Assembly: GCF_013409625.1 (NCBI RefSeq)
Contig: NZ_JACCBF010000001.1
Coordinates: forward strand, 2,607,001 to 2,671,000
Length of the DNA stretch: 64,000 nt
Direction: 5' to 3'
Origin: Nocardioides kongjuensis
GTDB taxonomy: Bacteria; Actinomycetota; Actinomycetes; Propionibacteriales; Nocardioidaceae
Made by a program: the position numbers and the translations under genes. Below are positions 52,012-60,305 of the stretch, one piece after another (the stretch's first letter is position 1; each line of letters opens with the position of its first letter). Under the pieces are notes generated by a model. It was not told where the DNA came from. It saw only the letters and a program-made list of their open reading frames with translations, and made no database searches.

Positions 52012-52971
52012 TCAGCCGGCGGCCGGTACGTCGGCACCGGCACCGCCCATCTGGCGCACGTAGTCGGGGTCGGTCGGGGTGGTGCGGGCGGCGGGGAAGC
52101 CACCCTCGGGACGGTCGAACCAGAGGTGGACCTGGCCGGTGCCGATGGAGTTCTCGTACTCGCCGTACTGGCGGCCGGGCGCGGTGCAGTCGCCCTCGCC
52201 GAGGGCGCCGATCATCATCAGGTAGTGCTGGAAGCGGGCCTCGGGCTTGAACTTGTAGAACGCGTCCATCGTGTCGAGCACACGGGCGTGGTCGCCGTTC
52301 TTGAACCACTCGATCCGCTCGGCGTCGGCGGCCGCGGCCTCCGGCGTGAAGATGTGCTCGACGCCCGAGGCCTCGTGGTCGCGCAGCTGGCGCAGGCCCC
52401 AGAAGGTGTGCGACATGGCGCCGGAGGCGATGAGCAGGACCTTGCGGTCGGACTCGGCGATGGCGGCGCCGAGGGCCCGGCCCAGGCGCAGCGCGTCCTC
52501 GCCGTCGGCGGTCTGGCACACGCCGATCGAGATCCACTTCTTGTCGGGCAGGCCCTGGCCGAGGTACTCCCACACGTTGGTGGTCGCGTAGAAGATCGGC
52601 AGGCTGTGGTCGTCGATCGCGGTGATCCACGTGGAGTTCTCGGCGCCCTTGCTCGCGATCAGGCGCGCGAGCTCGGGGTCGCCGGGGAAGTCGTAGTGGC
52701 GCCGCTCCATGCCCCGGGGCAGCTCCTCGGAGGTGAACAGGCCGCTGCGGCGGTCCTGGGCGGTGACGACCCACTCGACGGTGGTCGCCCAGTGCGAGTC
52801 GAGGACCACGACGGTGTCGTAGTCGAGCACGTCGAAGACCTCGCGGCGCAGCTGCTGCAGGCCAGAGACCAGCGTGGTGTCCTCACCGTTGTTGAGCTCG
52901 CGCCGGATCTCCTCCGGCAGCACGATCGTGGGGACGTGCGCGATCAGGCCCGCGCCGACGACCTCACCCAT
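52012..52971 (-). CDS. class III extradiol dioxygenase (HpaD-like)
   Basis: A 319-residue LigB-type dioxygenase that opens a catechol ring next to the hydroxyls using Fe(II). Visible features are AHVPTIVL near the N-terminus with the first iron His, VVVLDSHWATTVEW with the second, and a conserved Glu region in the middle with AMSHTFWGLRQLRDH. It is closest by eye to the homoprotocatechuate 2,3-dioxygenase type. ATG 52971 has GGGAGGTGGG upstream and overlaps the end of the aldehyde dehydrogenase by eight bases. Ring-cleaving role is secure at family level; the diol could be homoprotocatechuate or another catechol. Confidence 0.88.
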   Translation of the reverse strand: MGEVVGAGLIAHVPTIVLPEEIRRELNNGEDTTLVSGLQQLRREVFDVLDYDTVVVLDSHWATTVEWVVTAQDRRSGLFTSEELPRGMERRHYDFPGDPELARLIASKGAENSTWITAIDDHSLPIFYATTNVWEYLGQGLPDKKWISIGVCQTADGEDALRLGRALGAAIAESDRKVLLIASGAMSHTFWGLRQLRDHEASGVEHIFTPEAAAADAERIEWFKNGDHARVLDTMDAFYKFKPEARFQHYLMMIGALGEGDCTAPGRQYGEYENSIGTGQVHLWFDRPEGGFPAARTTPTDPDYVRQMGGAGADVPAAG

Positions 52972-54481
52972 CGGTCCCACCTCCCTCTCCGGTCCCGGCG
53001 TCCGCCCAGCCGGTCGGCGAGAAGACGCTGTTCTTGATGTCGGTGTAGAAGTCGAACGACCAGATGCCGCCCTCACGGCCGATGCCGGACTTGCCGTTGC
53101 CGCCGAAGGGGGCGTTGAGGTCGCGCACGAAGAAGCAGTTGACCCAGACCGTGCCGGCGTCGAGGGCCGCGGAGACCCGCTCGGCCCGGTCGCGGTCGCC
53201 GGTCACGATCGTGGCGGCGAGGCCGAAGGGGGTGTCGTTGGCCAACGTCACCGCCTCGTCCTCGGTGTCGAAGGTGCTGATCGTGACGACCGGCCCGAAG
53301 ACCTCCTCGGTCATGATCTCGGAGTCCTTCTTCGCCCCGACGAGGATCGTCGGCCGGAAGTAGAGACCGCCCAGCTCCTCGTTGGGACCGCCGCCGAGCA
53401 GTGGCTCGGCGCCGTCGGCGAGGGCCCGCTCGACGAAGCCGGAGATCTGCTCGAAGTGCCGCCGCGAGATCAGCGCGGAGACGTCGGTGCTCTCGTCGCG
53501 GGGGTCGCCCTGGGTCAGCTTGGCGGCGCCCTCGACGACGCGGCGGGTGAACTCCTCGGCGAGCGAGGAGTGCACGTACATCCGGGCTGCCTTGAGGCAG
53601 ACCTGGCCGGCGTTGTCGAACTGCTCGACGGCGATCTCGACGGCGAGGTCCAGGTCGGCGTCCTCGAAGACCAGCAGCGGCGACTTGCCGCCGAGCTCGT
53701 AGGACAGCGGCACGATGTTGGTGGCAGCGGCCTTGGCGATCACGCCGGCGGTCGGGACCGAGCCGGTGAACGCGAGCCGGTTGATCCCCGGGTGCGCGGT
53801 CAGCGGGGCGCCCGCCTCGGCGCCGGTGCCCTGGACGACGTTGAACACACCGGCGGGGACGCCGGCCTCGTGCATGATGTCGGCCAGCAGGCTCGCGGTC
53901 AGCGGCGCCCACTCCGGCGGCTTCACGACGATCGTGTTGCCCGCGGCCATGGCCGGGCCGATCCGCCAGGTGGCGAGCATCAGCGGCGCGTTCCACGGCG
54001 TGATGATCGCGACGACGCCGGCGGGGTCGTAGGTGACCCGCTCGCGGTGGCCGCGACCCGGGACCTCCATGTCGGGGTGGCCGAGCTGGTGCTCGGCGAA
54101 GTCGGCGAAGGCCCGGAAGTTCATCGCCACCCGCGGCATCACGCCACGGCGGTGGCTGCGGATCAGGGATCCGTTGTCGCGGGTCTCGACGCGGGACAGG
54201 TCCTCGACCCGGGCCTCGATCCCCTCGGCGACGCGACGCAGGATCGCGCTGCGCTCGGCGACCGGCAGCGCCGCCCACGCGGGGAACGCCGCTCGCGCGG
54301 CGGCGACGGCGGCGTCGACCTCGGCCGACGTGCCGGCGGCGACCTCGGCGATCGGCTGCTCGTCGATCGGCGAGATGTCGGTGAAGGTGGACGCCGAGGC
54401 GACCCGCTCCCCGCCGATCCAGTGACGGGTGTCGACCTGGACGCCGTCGACGTCGACGAGGTGATCCGTGGTCTCGGTCAT
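52964..54481 (-). CDS. aldehyde dehydrogenase (HpaE-like semialdehyde dehydrogenase)
   Basis: NAD-dependent aldehyde dehydrogenase of 505 residues. Motifs: IITPWNAPLMLATWRIGPA, catalytic Glu in SYELGGKSPLL, catalytic Cys in NAGQVCLKAARMYV, and the C-terminal LNAPFGGNGKSGIGREGG. Length and sequence match the betaine aldehyde/5-carboxymethyl-2-hydroxymuconate-semialdehyde dehydrogenase subgroup. It sits before the extradiol dioxygenase in the operon, which would act on its product's precursor, so it likely oxidises the ring-cleavage semialdehyde. ATG 54481 overlaps the stop of the preceding gene. A second, shorter aldehyde dehydrogenase ends the same operon. Confidence 0.9.
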   Translation of the reverse strand: MTETTDHLVDVDGVQVDTRHWIGGERVASASTFTDISPIDEQPIAEVAAGTSAEVDAAVAAARAAFPAWAALPVAERSAILRRVAEGIEARVEDLSRVETRDNGSLIRSHRRGVMPRVAMNFRAFADFAEHQLGHPDMEVPGRGHRERVTYDPAGVVAIITPWNAPLMLATWRIGPAMAAGNTIVVKPPEWAPLTASLLADIMHEAGVPAGVFNVVQGTGAEAGAPLTAHPGINRLAFTGSVPTAGVIAKAAATNIVPLSYELGGKSPLLVFEDADLDLAVEIAVEQFDNAGQVCLKAARMYVHSSLAEEFTRRVVEGAAKLTQGDPRDESTDVSALISRRHFEQISGFVERALADGAEPLLGGGPNEELGGLYFRPTILVGAKKDSEIMTEEVFGPVVTISTFDTEDEAVTLANDTPFGLAATIVTGDRDRAERVSAALDAGTVWVNCFFVRDLNAPFGGNGKSGIGREGGIWSFDFYTDIKNSVFSPTGWADAGTGEGGGTDG

Positions 54482-55299
54482 CGCGCCGCCTCCCAGGTGC
54501 CGTCGGTGTTCGTGGCCAGGGTCTTGCCGCCGTCCCAGACGACGCCGACCTGGCGGTAGTAGCCGCCGATGATCTCCTGCACCTCGAGGCGGTGCAGCTC
54601 CTCGGTCGGGGACTCGAACAGCTCGAGCTCGACGTCGCCGGAGTAGGCCGGGCCGGCCTCGAAGGAGCTCGAGCCCGAGGCGATGAGCTCGGCGTACGCG
54701 TCCGGGCTGCCCTTGGCGATGCCCGGGTAGATGCGGTGGTGGGCCATCGGGTGGCCGTTGACGAAGCCGTTGGTGGGCGACTCGTCGGTGAGGGTCAGCA
54801 CGGCCTGCGCGAGGCGCCGGTCGCCGGCGGCGAGGGTGGCGCCGAAGACGCCGCCCGGGGCGACCTGCGGGGCCGCGTGGGCGAAGGGGTGCGGCCGGGT
54901 CTGCCACATCGAGCCGAGCTTCTTGGGGTAGCCCTGGTGCATGCCGCGGCCGATCGCGAAGTCCTTGTCGACCCAGATGTAGACGCAGCGGGAGTAGGTC
55001 ACGCCCTCGTAGGCACAGCGGACGACGACGAACGCCTCCTTGTACTGCGAGCGGACCGGGTCCAGCAGCTCCTCGCGGGTGCCGGAGCAGGACTGCCAGT
55101 CGGCCCAGATCAGCGCGACCGCGCCCGGGTCCTCCGGGGCGAGCTCGAGCGGAGCGGGCAGCAGCTCGGCGACGCGGGCCGGGTCCGTGCGGTACTCCAC
55201 CGTCAGCAGGTCGCCGGAGTAGTACCACGGCGGCGACGGGATCAGCGATGACTGGCCGGTCGCGGTGCGGGGGAAGAAGAACCCCTTCATGTCGTTCAT
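54478..55299 (-). CDS. acetoacetate decarboxylase family protein
   Basis: A 273-residue protein of the ADC fold, first gene of the long operon. The Lys pair that forms the Schiff base in the family is in GYPKKLGS near residue 120, preceded by VVVRCAYEG and YSRCVYIWVDKD. HPMAHHRIYPG and ELELFESPTEELHRL are further family-like segments. ADC-fold proteins also act as isomerases or aldolase-dehydratases, so true acetoacetate activity is doubtful here; handling of a 2-oxo acid or muconate-type intermediate is likelier given the operon. Start at 55299, ahead of an operator-like site at 55332-55347. Confidence 0.82.
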   Translation of the reverse strand: MNDMKGFFFPRTATGQSSLIPSPPWYYSGDLLTVEYRTDPARVAELLPAPLELAPEDPGAVALIWADWQSCSGTREELLDPVRSQYKEAFVVVRCAYEGVTYSRCVYIWVDKDFAIGRGMHQGYPKKLGSMWQTRPHPFAHAAPQVAPGGVFGATLAAGDRRLAQAVLTLTDESPTNGFVNGHPMAHHRIYPGIAKGSPDAYAELIASGSSSFEAGPAYSGDVELELFESPTEELHRLEVQEIIGGYYRQVGVVWDGGKTLATNTDGTWEAAR

Positions 55300-55331
55300 C
55301 GGGCCTCAGCTCCGGTCGAGGATGTGCAGGT

Positions 55332-55347
55332 CGTTCGGATCCGTACG
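55332..55347. promoter_or_regulatory. MarR operator-like site upstream of the ring-cleavage operon
   Basis: CGTTCGGATCCGTACG, imperfect palindrome with centre GGATCC, 33 bases before the start of the ADC-like gene. The identical 16 bases occur at 61828-61843 in the MarR/permease gap; flanking bases (TCG...ATAGCC) also match. Confidence 0.78.
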
Positions 55348-55402
55348 ATAGCCACCTCGGAGACGAAAGACCACCCTTGCGCGAGAGATTTTCGGGGGAT
55401 AT

Positions 55403-55418
55403 TGTTCGGATCCAAACG
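55403..55418. promoter_or_regulatory. MarR operator-like site upstream of the P450 gene
   Basis: TGTTCGGATCCAAACG, a variant of the sites at 55332 and 61828, 28 bases before the P450 start. A weaker match, TGTTTGCTCCCAAACG, is at 61898. Confidence 0.7.
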
Positions 55419-55445
55419 ATCTACCTGAACGGATGGAGAACCGCC

Positions 55446-56714
55446 GTGGACAAGCCGCCCTACGTCCCGCTCGACCAGGTCGACCTGGTCGATCTCGACC
55501 GCTTCGCCGGGCCCGAGGCCTGGGGCATGCTCGACACCCTCCGCAAGGAGGCACCCGTCTTCTGGCAGCGCGAGACCGACGGCGGCCACGGCTTCTGGGC
55601 CGTCACGAAGCACGCCGACATCTGCGAGGTCGACAAGGACCCCGAGACCTACACCTCCACCAACTTCGTCAACCTCGAGGAGGTCGACCCGGAGCAGCAG
55701 GAGGCCCGCCGCTCCATCCTCGAGATGGACGGCCTGCGCCACCGCGCCCTGCGCAAGCTCATCTCGCGCGAGTTCAGCCGCCCCAACCTGATGAAGAACT
55801 ACGAGGAGCTGCTGCGCGACATCACCCGCGCGACGGTCGACGCCGCCCTGGCCAAGGGTGAGTTCGACTTCGTCGAGGACGTCAGCGCCGACTTCCCGAT
55901 CCAGGTGCTGGCCCGGCTGCTCGACGTACCCCAGGAGAAGACCGGCCAGCTCATCGACTGGGGCAACGAGATCATCGGCTTCACCGACCCCGAGCACGCC
56001 AAGATCCTGATCTCGGACCCGGAGAGCGAGAAGTACAAGCACCTGCCCTTCCGCTCCCCCGTCTCGCAGGAGGTCTTCGACTACGGCCGCGAGCTCGCCG
56101 CCGACCGTCTGGGCGGCGACGGCACCGACCTGGTCAGCCAGCTGGTCAACAAGATCCCCGAGGACGGCCAGGCCATGACGGCCTCCGAGTACGACTCGTA
56201 CTTCCTGCTCCTCGTCGTCGCCGGCAACGAGACCACCCGCCACACCATCACGCACTCGATGCTCGCCCTGATCGAGCACCCCGAGCAGCTCGCGAAGCTG
56301 CAGGCCGACCCCTCGCTCATCCCCGACGCCGTCGAGGAGTTCCTGCGCTGGGCCTCCCCGGTCTACCACTTCCGTCGCACCGCCACCCGCGACGTCGAGC
56401 TCAACGGGCAGCAGATCAAGGAGGGCGACAAGGTCGTCATGTGGTTCGCCTCCGGCAACCGCGACGAGGACGTCTTCGAGAACCCCTACGACTTCGACGT
56501 CACCCGCAAGAACATCGACCACGTCACCTTCGGCAAGGGCAGCCCGCACCTGTGCATGGGCAACAACCTGGCCCGCATGGAGATCCGGCTGATGTTCGAG
56601 GAGCTGATCCCCCGGCTCGCCTCGATCGAGCTGAACGGCGACGTCCGCCGTGTGCGCAGCAACTTCGTCAACGGCATCAAGACGCTCCCGGTCAAGGTCA
56701 CCACCAACGACTGA
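55446..56714 (+). CDS. cytochrome P450
   Basis: Class I soluble bacterial P450 of 422 residues from GTG 55446, with GGAGAA upstream. The I-helix oxygen-activation motif AGNETTRH is at residues 259-266. The heme-binding loop FGKGSPHLCMGNNLARME has the ligand Cys at residue 370. FRRTATRDVELNGQQIKEGD is the usual region before the meander. No fused reductase is present; the ferredoxin-reductase at 57922-58890 may supply electrons. It is divergent from the ring-cleavage operon with two operator-like sites in the gap, so both likely respond to one signal. Substrate unknown. Confidence 0.93.
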   Translation: MDKPPYVPLDQVDLVDLDRFAGPEAWGMLDTLRKEAPVFWQRETDGGHGFWAVTKHADICEVDKDPETYTSTNFVNLEEVDPEQQEARRSILEMDGLRHRALRKLISREFSRPNLMKNYEELLRDITRATVDAALAKGEFDFVEDVSADFPIQVLARLLDVPQEKTGQLIDWGNEIIGFTDPEHAKILISDPESEKYKHLPFRSPVSQEVFDYGRELAADRLGGDGTDLVSQLVNKIPEDGQAMTASEYDSYFLLLVVAGNETTRHTITHSMLALIEHPEQLAKLQADPSLIPDAVEEFLRWASPVYHFRRTATRDVELNGQQIKEGDKVVMWFASGNRDEDVFENPYDFDVTRKNIDHVTFGKGSPHLCMGNNLARMEIRLMFEELIPRLASIELNGDVRRVRSNFVNGIKTLPVKVTTND

Positions 56715-56736
56715 GGCTTCCCCTTCGGGAGACACC

Positions 56737-56775
56737 ACGAGGCCCCGCCACCCTGACCGGGTGGCGGGGCCTCGT
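56737..56775. terminator. terminator hairpin downstream of the P450 gene
   Basis: Perfect 17-bp stem ACGAGGCCCCGCCACCC with loop TGACC, starting 22 bases after the P450 stop. Confidence 0.85.
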
Positions 56776-56784
56776 CGTGGAGTT

Positions 56785-56877
56785 CGTCGAGTAGGAGCGA
56801 GCGCCAGCGAGCGACGTATCGAGACGTCTGACCGGCGTCTCGATACACCCTCGCCCAGGGGCTCGGGCTACTCGACG
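56785..56877. repeat. dispersed palindromic (REP-like) element, full form
   Basis: Outer pair CGTCGAGTAG (56785-56794) against CTACTCGACG (56868-56877), with an inner hairpin GTATCGAGACG (56816-56826) against its complement (56836-56846) and a GAGCGAGCGCCAGCGAGCG stretch between. It lies between the P450 terminator and the end of the Rieske-like gene. A shortened copy with the same outer arms is at 62451-62501. Elements of this form are widespread in Nocardioides-like genomes to my knowledge. Confidence 0.8.
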
Positions 56878-56888
56878 ACCTCAGGACC

Positions 56889-57908
56889 TCAGCCCTCGTC
56901 GGCCACCAGCCGCCGCAGGATCTTGCGCACCTGCAGCGCGGCCAGGTCGGCGGCGACGTTGACGTCCTCGCCGTACCCGTCGCGGTCGATGACCTGCTGC
57001 ATGGTCTCGAGGATCTCGCGGACCTTGAGGTAGTACGACTCGAAGATCGGCCGCAGCACGTCGGAGGCCTCGGCCCCCGGCGCGAAGTTCCGGCTGACCC
57101 GCCACAGGTGACGGGTGCGGTGGTCGTCGACGGGGGTGACGGCGTGGGTGAACCGGAAGGTCTGGGTGCCGCCCTCGTCCGCGGGGATGAACACGTCCCA
57201 GCGGTCGGCCCACAGGCCGGGGGCGAGGAAGGCGCCCTCCTCGCGCTGCGGGTACGACGCCGTGGTCGACGCGCCGGAGATCTTGGCCTGCCACTCGGGC
57301 AGGGGCGCGGCCGGCCAGTCGCGGTGGAAGTGGACCGTGGTCTCGGTGAGCTCCACCTCGAGGGCGGGTGCGACGCCGGTCAGGGCCGGCGGCGAGATGA
57401 CAGGGTCGACGACGGCGACGTGGGTGATGTCGGCGAAGTTGTCGTGGAGCAGGCCGATGCCCGCGGCGGTCTCCCACGCGCCACCGAAGGTGTCCCAGCC
57501 GGCATCGGTCAGCCACGGCGTGGAGACGGGGGGACGCAGCGCGGCCAAGGACGGCTCGCCGAGCCAGACCCAGACCAGGTCGCCCTCCTCGACGACCGGG
57601 TACGACGGCACCCGGGCGCCGTAGGGCACCTGGGCCTGGGAGGGCACCCGGACGCAGGCGCCGGTGCGGTCGTAGGCGAACCCGGAGTACCCGGACACGA
57701 TCGTGTCGCCGTCGACGTGGCCCAGGCTGAGGGGGTAGGGCCGGTGGGCGTCGCGGTCGCCGAGGGCGACCACCGAGCCGTCGCCGGCCCGGTACAGGAC
57801 GACGGGGGTGCCGAGGGCGCGCGTGCCGAGCGGGGTCGAGCCGACCTCGGCGGACGCGGCGAGGGCGTACCAGGCGTTGCGCGGGTGGCCGGTGCTGCGG
57901 TCTCTCAT
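56889..57908 (-). CDS. Rieske-oxygenase alpha-subunit homologue with degraded iron ligands
   Basis: A 339-residue protein that aligns over its full length with VanA-type Rieske oxygenases (start HPRNAWYALAASAEVG, then PVVLYRAGDGSVVALGD). The Rieske motif CxH...CxxH is broken: the first pair reads DRDAHRPYPLSLG (Cys replaced by Asp, His kept) and the second reads VSGYSGFAYD (Cys and His replaced by Ser). The mononuclear iron motif reads NFADITHVAVVD, with the second His replaced by Asp. The frame is intact and codon use normal. So it probably does not carry a [2Fe-2S] Rieske centre. It is 13 bases downstream of the reductase in one operon, which keeps it expressed. It could be a binding, lyase or regulatory protein. 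Confidence 0.85.
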   Translation of the reverse strand: MRDRSTGHPRNAWYALAASAEVGSTPLGTRALGTPVVLYRAGDGSVVALGDRDAHRPYPLSLGHVDGDTIVSGYSGFAYDRTGACVRVPSQAQVPYGARVPSYPVVEEGDLVWVWLGEPSLAALRPPVSTPWLTDAGWDTFGGAWETAAGIGLLHDNFADITHVAVVDPVISPPALTGVAPALEVELTETTVHFHRDWPAAPLPEWQAKISGASTTASYPQREEGAFLAPGLWADRWDVFIPADEGGTQTFRFTHAVTPVDDHRTRHLWRVSRNFAPGAEASDVLRPIFESYYLKVREILETMQQVIDRDGYGEDVNVAADLAALQVRKILRRLVADEG

Positions 57909-57921
57909 CTCAGGGCTCCCG

Positions 57922-58890
57922 TCACAGATCGAGTGTCAGGCTCTCGCCGCGGCAGCGGGAGACGCAGATCATCATGAACTCGTTGGACTCCTTCTCCTCC
58001 TCGTTGAGGATGGAGTCACGGTGCTCGACGTCGCCCTCGACGACCTCGGTCTCGCAGGTGCCGCAGACGCCCTCCAGGCAGGAGCCGACGACGCTGACGC
58101 CGGCCTCGCGGCAGACCTCGAAGATCGACTTGTCCGCGGGCACCTCGAGGGTGAGGCCGGAGCGCTGGAGGACCAGCTCGAAGGCCGAGTCCTGCTCGTC
58201 GGAGGTGGGCGCCTTGGCCGAGAACCGCTCCAGGTGGAGGCTGCCCGCCGGCCACGAGGCGTTGCACCGCTCCTCGACCGCGTCGAGGAGACCGGTCGGG
58301 CCGCAGGTGTAGACCAGCGTGCCCTCCGCCGGCGACCCGAGCAGCGCGTCGAGGTCGGGGAAGCCGGCCTCGTCCTGCGGGAGCAGGGTCACCTTGTCGC
58401 CGTACGCCGCCAGCTCGTCGACGAACGCCATCGACGAGCGCGAGCGGCCGCCGTAGACCAGCCGCCAGTCGGCGCCCGAGGCCTCGGCCTCGGCGATCAT
58501 CGGCAGCATCGGCGTGATGCCGATGCCGCCGGCGATGAACAGGTACCGCGGCGAGGCGACCAGGGGGAAGTGGTTGCGCGGCCCGCGCACCCGGACCGTG
58601 GCGCCCTCGTGCAGCTCGGCGTGCACGGCCTTCGAGCCGCCCCGGCTGTCGGGCGCACGGAGCACGCCGACCCGGTACTGACCGGTGTCGGCAGGGCTGC
58701 CGCACAGGGAGTACTGGCGGACCAGGTCCTCCCCCAGCACCAGGTCGATGTGGGCGCCGGGCGTCCACGGCGGCAGCGCCGTGCCGTCCTCGGCGGCCAG
58801 CGTCAGCGTCACCACGTCGGTCGCGGCCTCGACGGCCGCGACCACCTTCAGGTCCGCCTCGAACTCCCGCACGATCGGTTGCGTCGTCAC
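57922..58890 (-). CDS. ferredoxin-NAD(P)H oxidoreductase (VanB-like, FAD/FMN and [2Fe-2S])
   Basis: A 322-residue reductase from GTG 58890 with GGGGAG eight bases upstream. The flavin-binding motif RQYSLCGSPAD is near residue 58, NAD(P)-binding GGIGITPMLPM near 125, and a C-terminal plant-type ferredoxin domain has cysteines in GSCLEGVCGTCE and a fourth in MICVSRC. It transfers electrons from NAD(P)H to an oxygenase. The adjacent Rieske homologue lacks usable iron ligands, so the working partner could instead be the P450 at 55446 or an enzyme elsewhere. Same operon as the GS-like ligase (28-base gap). Confidence 0.92.
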   Translation of the reverse strand: MTTQPIVREFEADLKVVAAVEAATDVVTLTLAAEDGTALPPWTPGAHIDLVLGEDLVRQYSLCGSPADTGQYRVGVLRAPDSRGGSKAVHAELHEGATVRVRGPRNHFPLVASPRYLFIAGGIGITPMLPMIAEAEASGADWRLVYGGRSRSSMAFVDELAAYGDKVTLLPQDEAGFPDLDALLGSPAEGTLVYTCGPTGLLDAVEERCNASWPAGSLHLERFSAKAPTSDEQDSAFELVLQRSGLTLEVPADKSIFEVCREAGVSVVGSCLEGVCGTCETEVVEGDVEHRDSILNEEEKESNEFMMICVSRCRGESLTLDL

Positions 58891-58918
58891 GAGCTTGTCT
58901 CCCCTCTCGCCGACCACC

Positions 58919-60271
58919 TCACAGGTGGTAGGCGTACTCCCGGAACTCCCAGTCGGTCACCCAGCTGTTGAACCGCTCGAGCTCGTTGCGCTTGTAGGCC
59001 ACGAACGTCTCGACGAAGGCCGGGCCGAGGATGTCGGCCAGGTCCTTGTCCTCCTCGAGCGCGTCGATCGCGGTGCCGAGGTCGGACGGCAGCCGGTCGG
59101 CCTTGGACGGGTCGTAGCCGTAGCCCTCGAGCTTGGCCGGCGGCGTCAGCTTGTCGCGGATGCCGAGGTACGCCGCCGCGAGCAGGCTCGCGATGGCGAG
59201 GTACGGGTTCGCCGAGGCGTCACCGAGGCGCAGCTCCATCCGCGACGCGCGGCCCCGCTCGGGCGGGATCCGGACCATGGCGCTGCGGTTGTCGAGGCCC
59301 CAGTCGATCAGCCAGGGCGCGAGCGTGTCGGGCCCGAACCGCTTGTAGGAGTTGACCGTCGGGTTGTGCAGCGCGGCCAGCGCCGGGGCGTGGGCGAGCA
59401 CGCCGGCGATCGCGGCCCGGCCGATCTCGGACAGGCCGTCCTCGCCGTTCGGGTCGTCGAAGAGGGGCTTGCCCTCGCCGTCGGTCGTGCTGAAGTGGAT
59501 GTGGAAGCCGGAGCCGCCCTCGTCGTTGAACGGCTTGGCCATGAAGGTGGCCATCTTGCCGCGTCGCCGCGAGATCTCCTGGACGGCCGACTTGAACCGG
59601 AACGCCCGGTCGGCGGCGTCGAGCGCGTCGGAGTGCCACAGGTTGATCTCGAACTGGCCGCCCGAGAACTCGTGGTTGGCGGCGACGACGTCGAGGCCGT
59701 ACGCCGCCAGGTCGCGCAGCGAGGAGAGCAGGGTGTTCTCCGGGTCGCCCTTGAGGCCGGCCACGTAGACGTTGCCGGTGGCGTCGCCGTACCGGCGCCA
59801 GCCGTTGGGCTTCGTCTCGTCCTCCTCGAGGACGTAGAACTCGAGCTCGGGACCGACGATCGGCTGCATGCCGAGCTCGGCGAACCGGTCGACGACCCGC
59901 TTGAGCACCTGGCGCGGGCTCTCCTCGGACGGCGAGCCGTCCGGGTTGTAGATGTCGCCGATGACGTGCGCGACGCCCGGCTCCCACGGCACGGCGCGCG
60001 CCGTGGCGAGGTCCGGCACGACCACGATGTCGGGCAGGCCCGCCGACAGGCCGCCGGCGATGTCGATGACATCGCCCATCGGCGAGGTGGCGTAGACCGA
60101 GCGGCAGAAGGCGACGCCGTCGCCCACGGTCCGGTCGAACCGGCTGGCCAGGATGTCCCGGCCACGCTCGGTGCCGATCAGGTCGCTGTAGCCGATGCGG
60201 ACGACGTCGATCCCGTCCTCGGCGAACTGCTGGGCAGCCACGCGCAGGGCGTTCTCGTCGATGTGCTCCAC
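58919..60271 (-). CDS. glutamine synthetase-like gamma-glutamyl ligase (PuuA/aromatic-amine type)
   Basis: A 450-residue ATP-dependent ligase of the GS fold, shorter and divergent from GlnA. The core is visible: VGPELEFYVLEED (metal Glu), AANHEFSGGQFEINLWHSDA, FMAKPFNDEGGSGFHIHFS and NPTVNSYKRFGP, then LELRLGDASANPYLAIASLL (written LRLGDASANPY in the window). Such enzymes glutamylate polyamines, ethanolamine, isopropylamine or aniline. GTG 60271 has GGAGA upstream. Permease upstream, reductase downstream, and a gamma-glutamyl hydrolase near 62492 support a gamma-glutamylation route for an amine. It is not likely to be the main ammonia-assimilating enzyme. Confidence 0.9.
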   Translation of the reverse strand: MEHIDENALRVAAQQFAEDGIDVVRIGYSDLIGTERGRDILASRFDRTVGDGVAFCRSVYATSPMGDVIDIAGGLSAGLPDIVVVPDLATARAVPWEPGVAHVIGDIYNPDGSPSEESPRQVLKRVVDRFAELGMQPIVGPELEFYVLEEDETKPNGWRRYGDATGNVYVAGLKGDPENTLLSSLRDLAAYGLDVVAANHEFSGGQFEINLWHSDALDAADRAFRFKSAVQEISRRRGKMATFMAKPFNDEGGSGFHIHFSTTDGEGKPLFDDPNGEDGLSEIGRAAIAGVLAHAPALAALHNPTVNSYKRFGPDTLAPWLIDWGLDNRSAMVRIPPERGRASRMELRLGDASANPYLAIASLLAAAYLGIRDKLTPPAKLEGYGYDPSKADRLPSDLGTAIDALEEDKDLADILGPAFVETFVAYKRNELERFNSWVTDWEFREYAYHL

Positions 60272-60305
60272 GGTTGGTCTCCGTTCGTCTTTCTCTACTG
60301 ATCCA

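Noticed and set aside
56889..57908. Rieske-like gene as a pseudogene
   Set aside because: The frame is full length, codon use is normal and the gene is coupled with its neighbour, so loss of ligands looks selective rather than decay; a sequencing error cannot be fully excluded.
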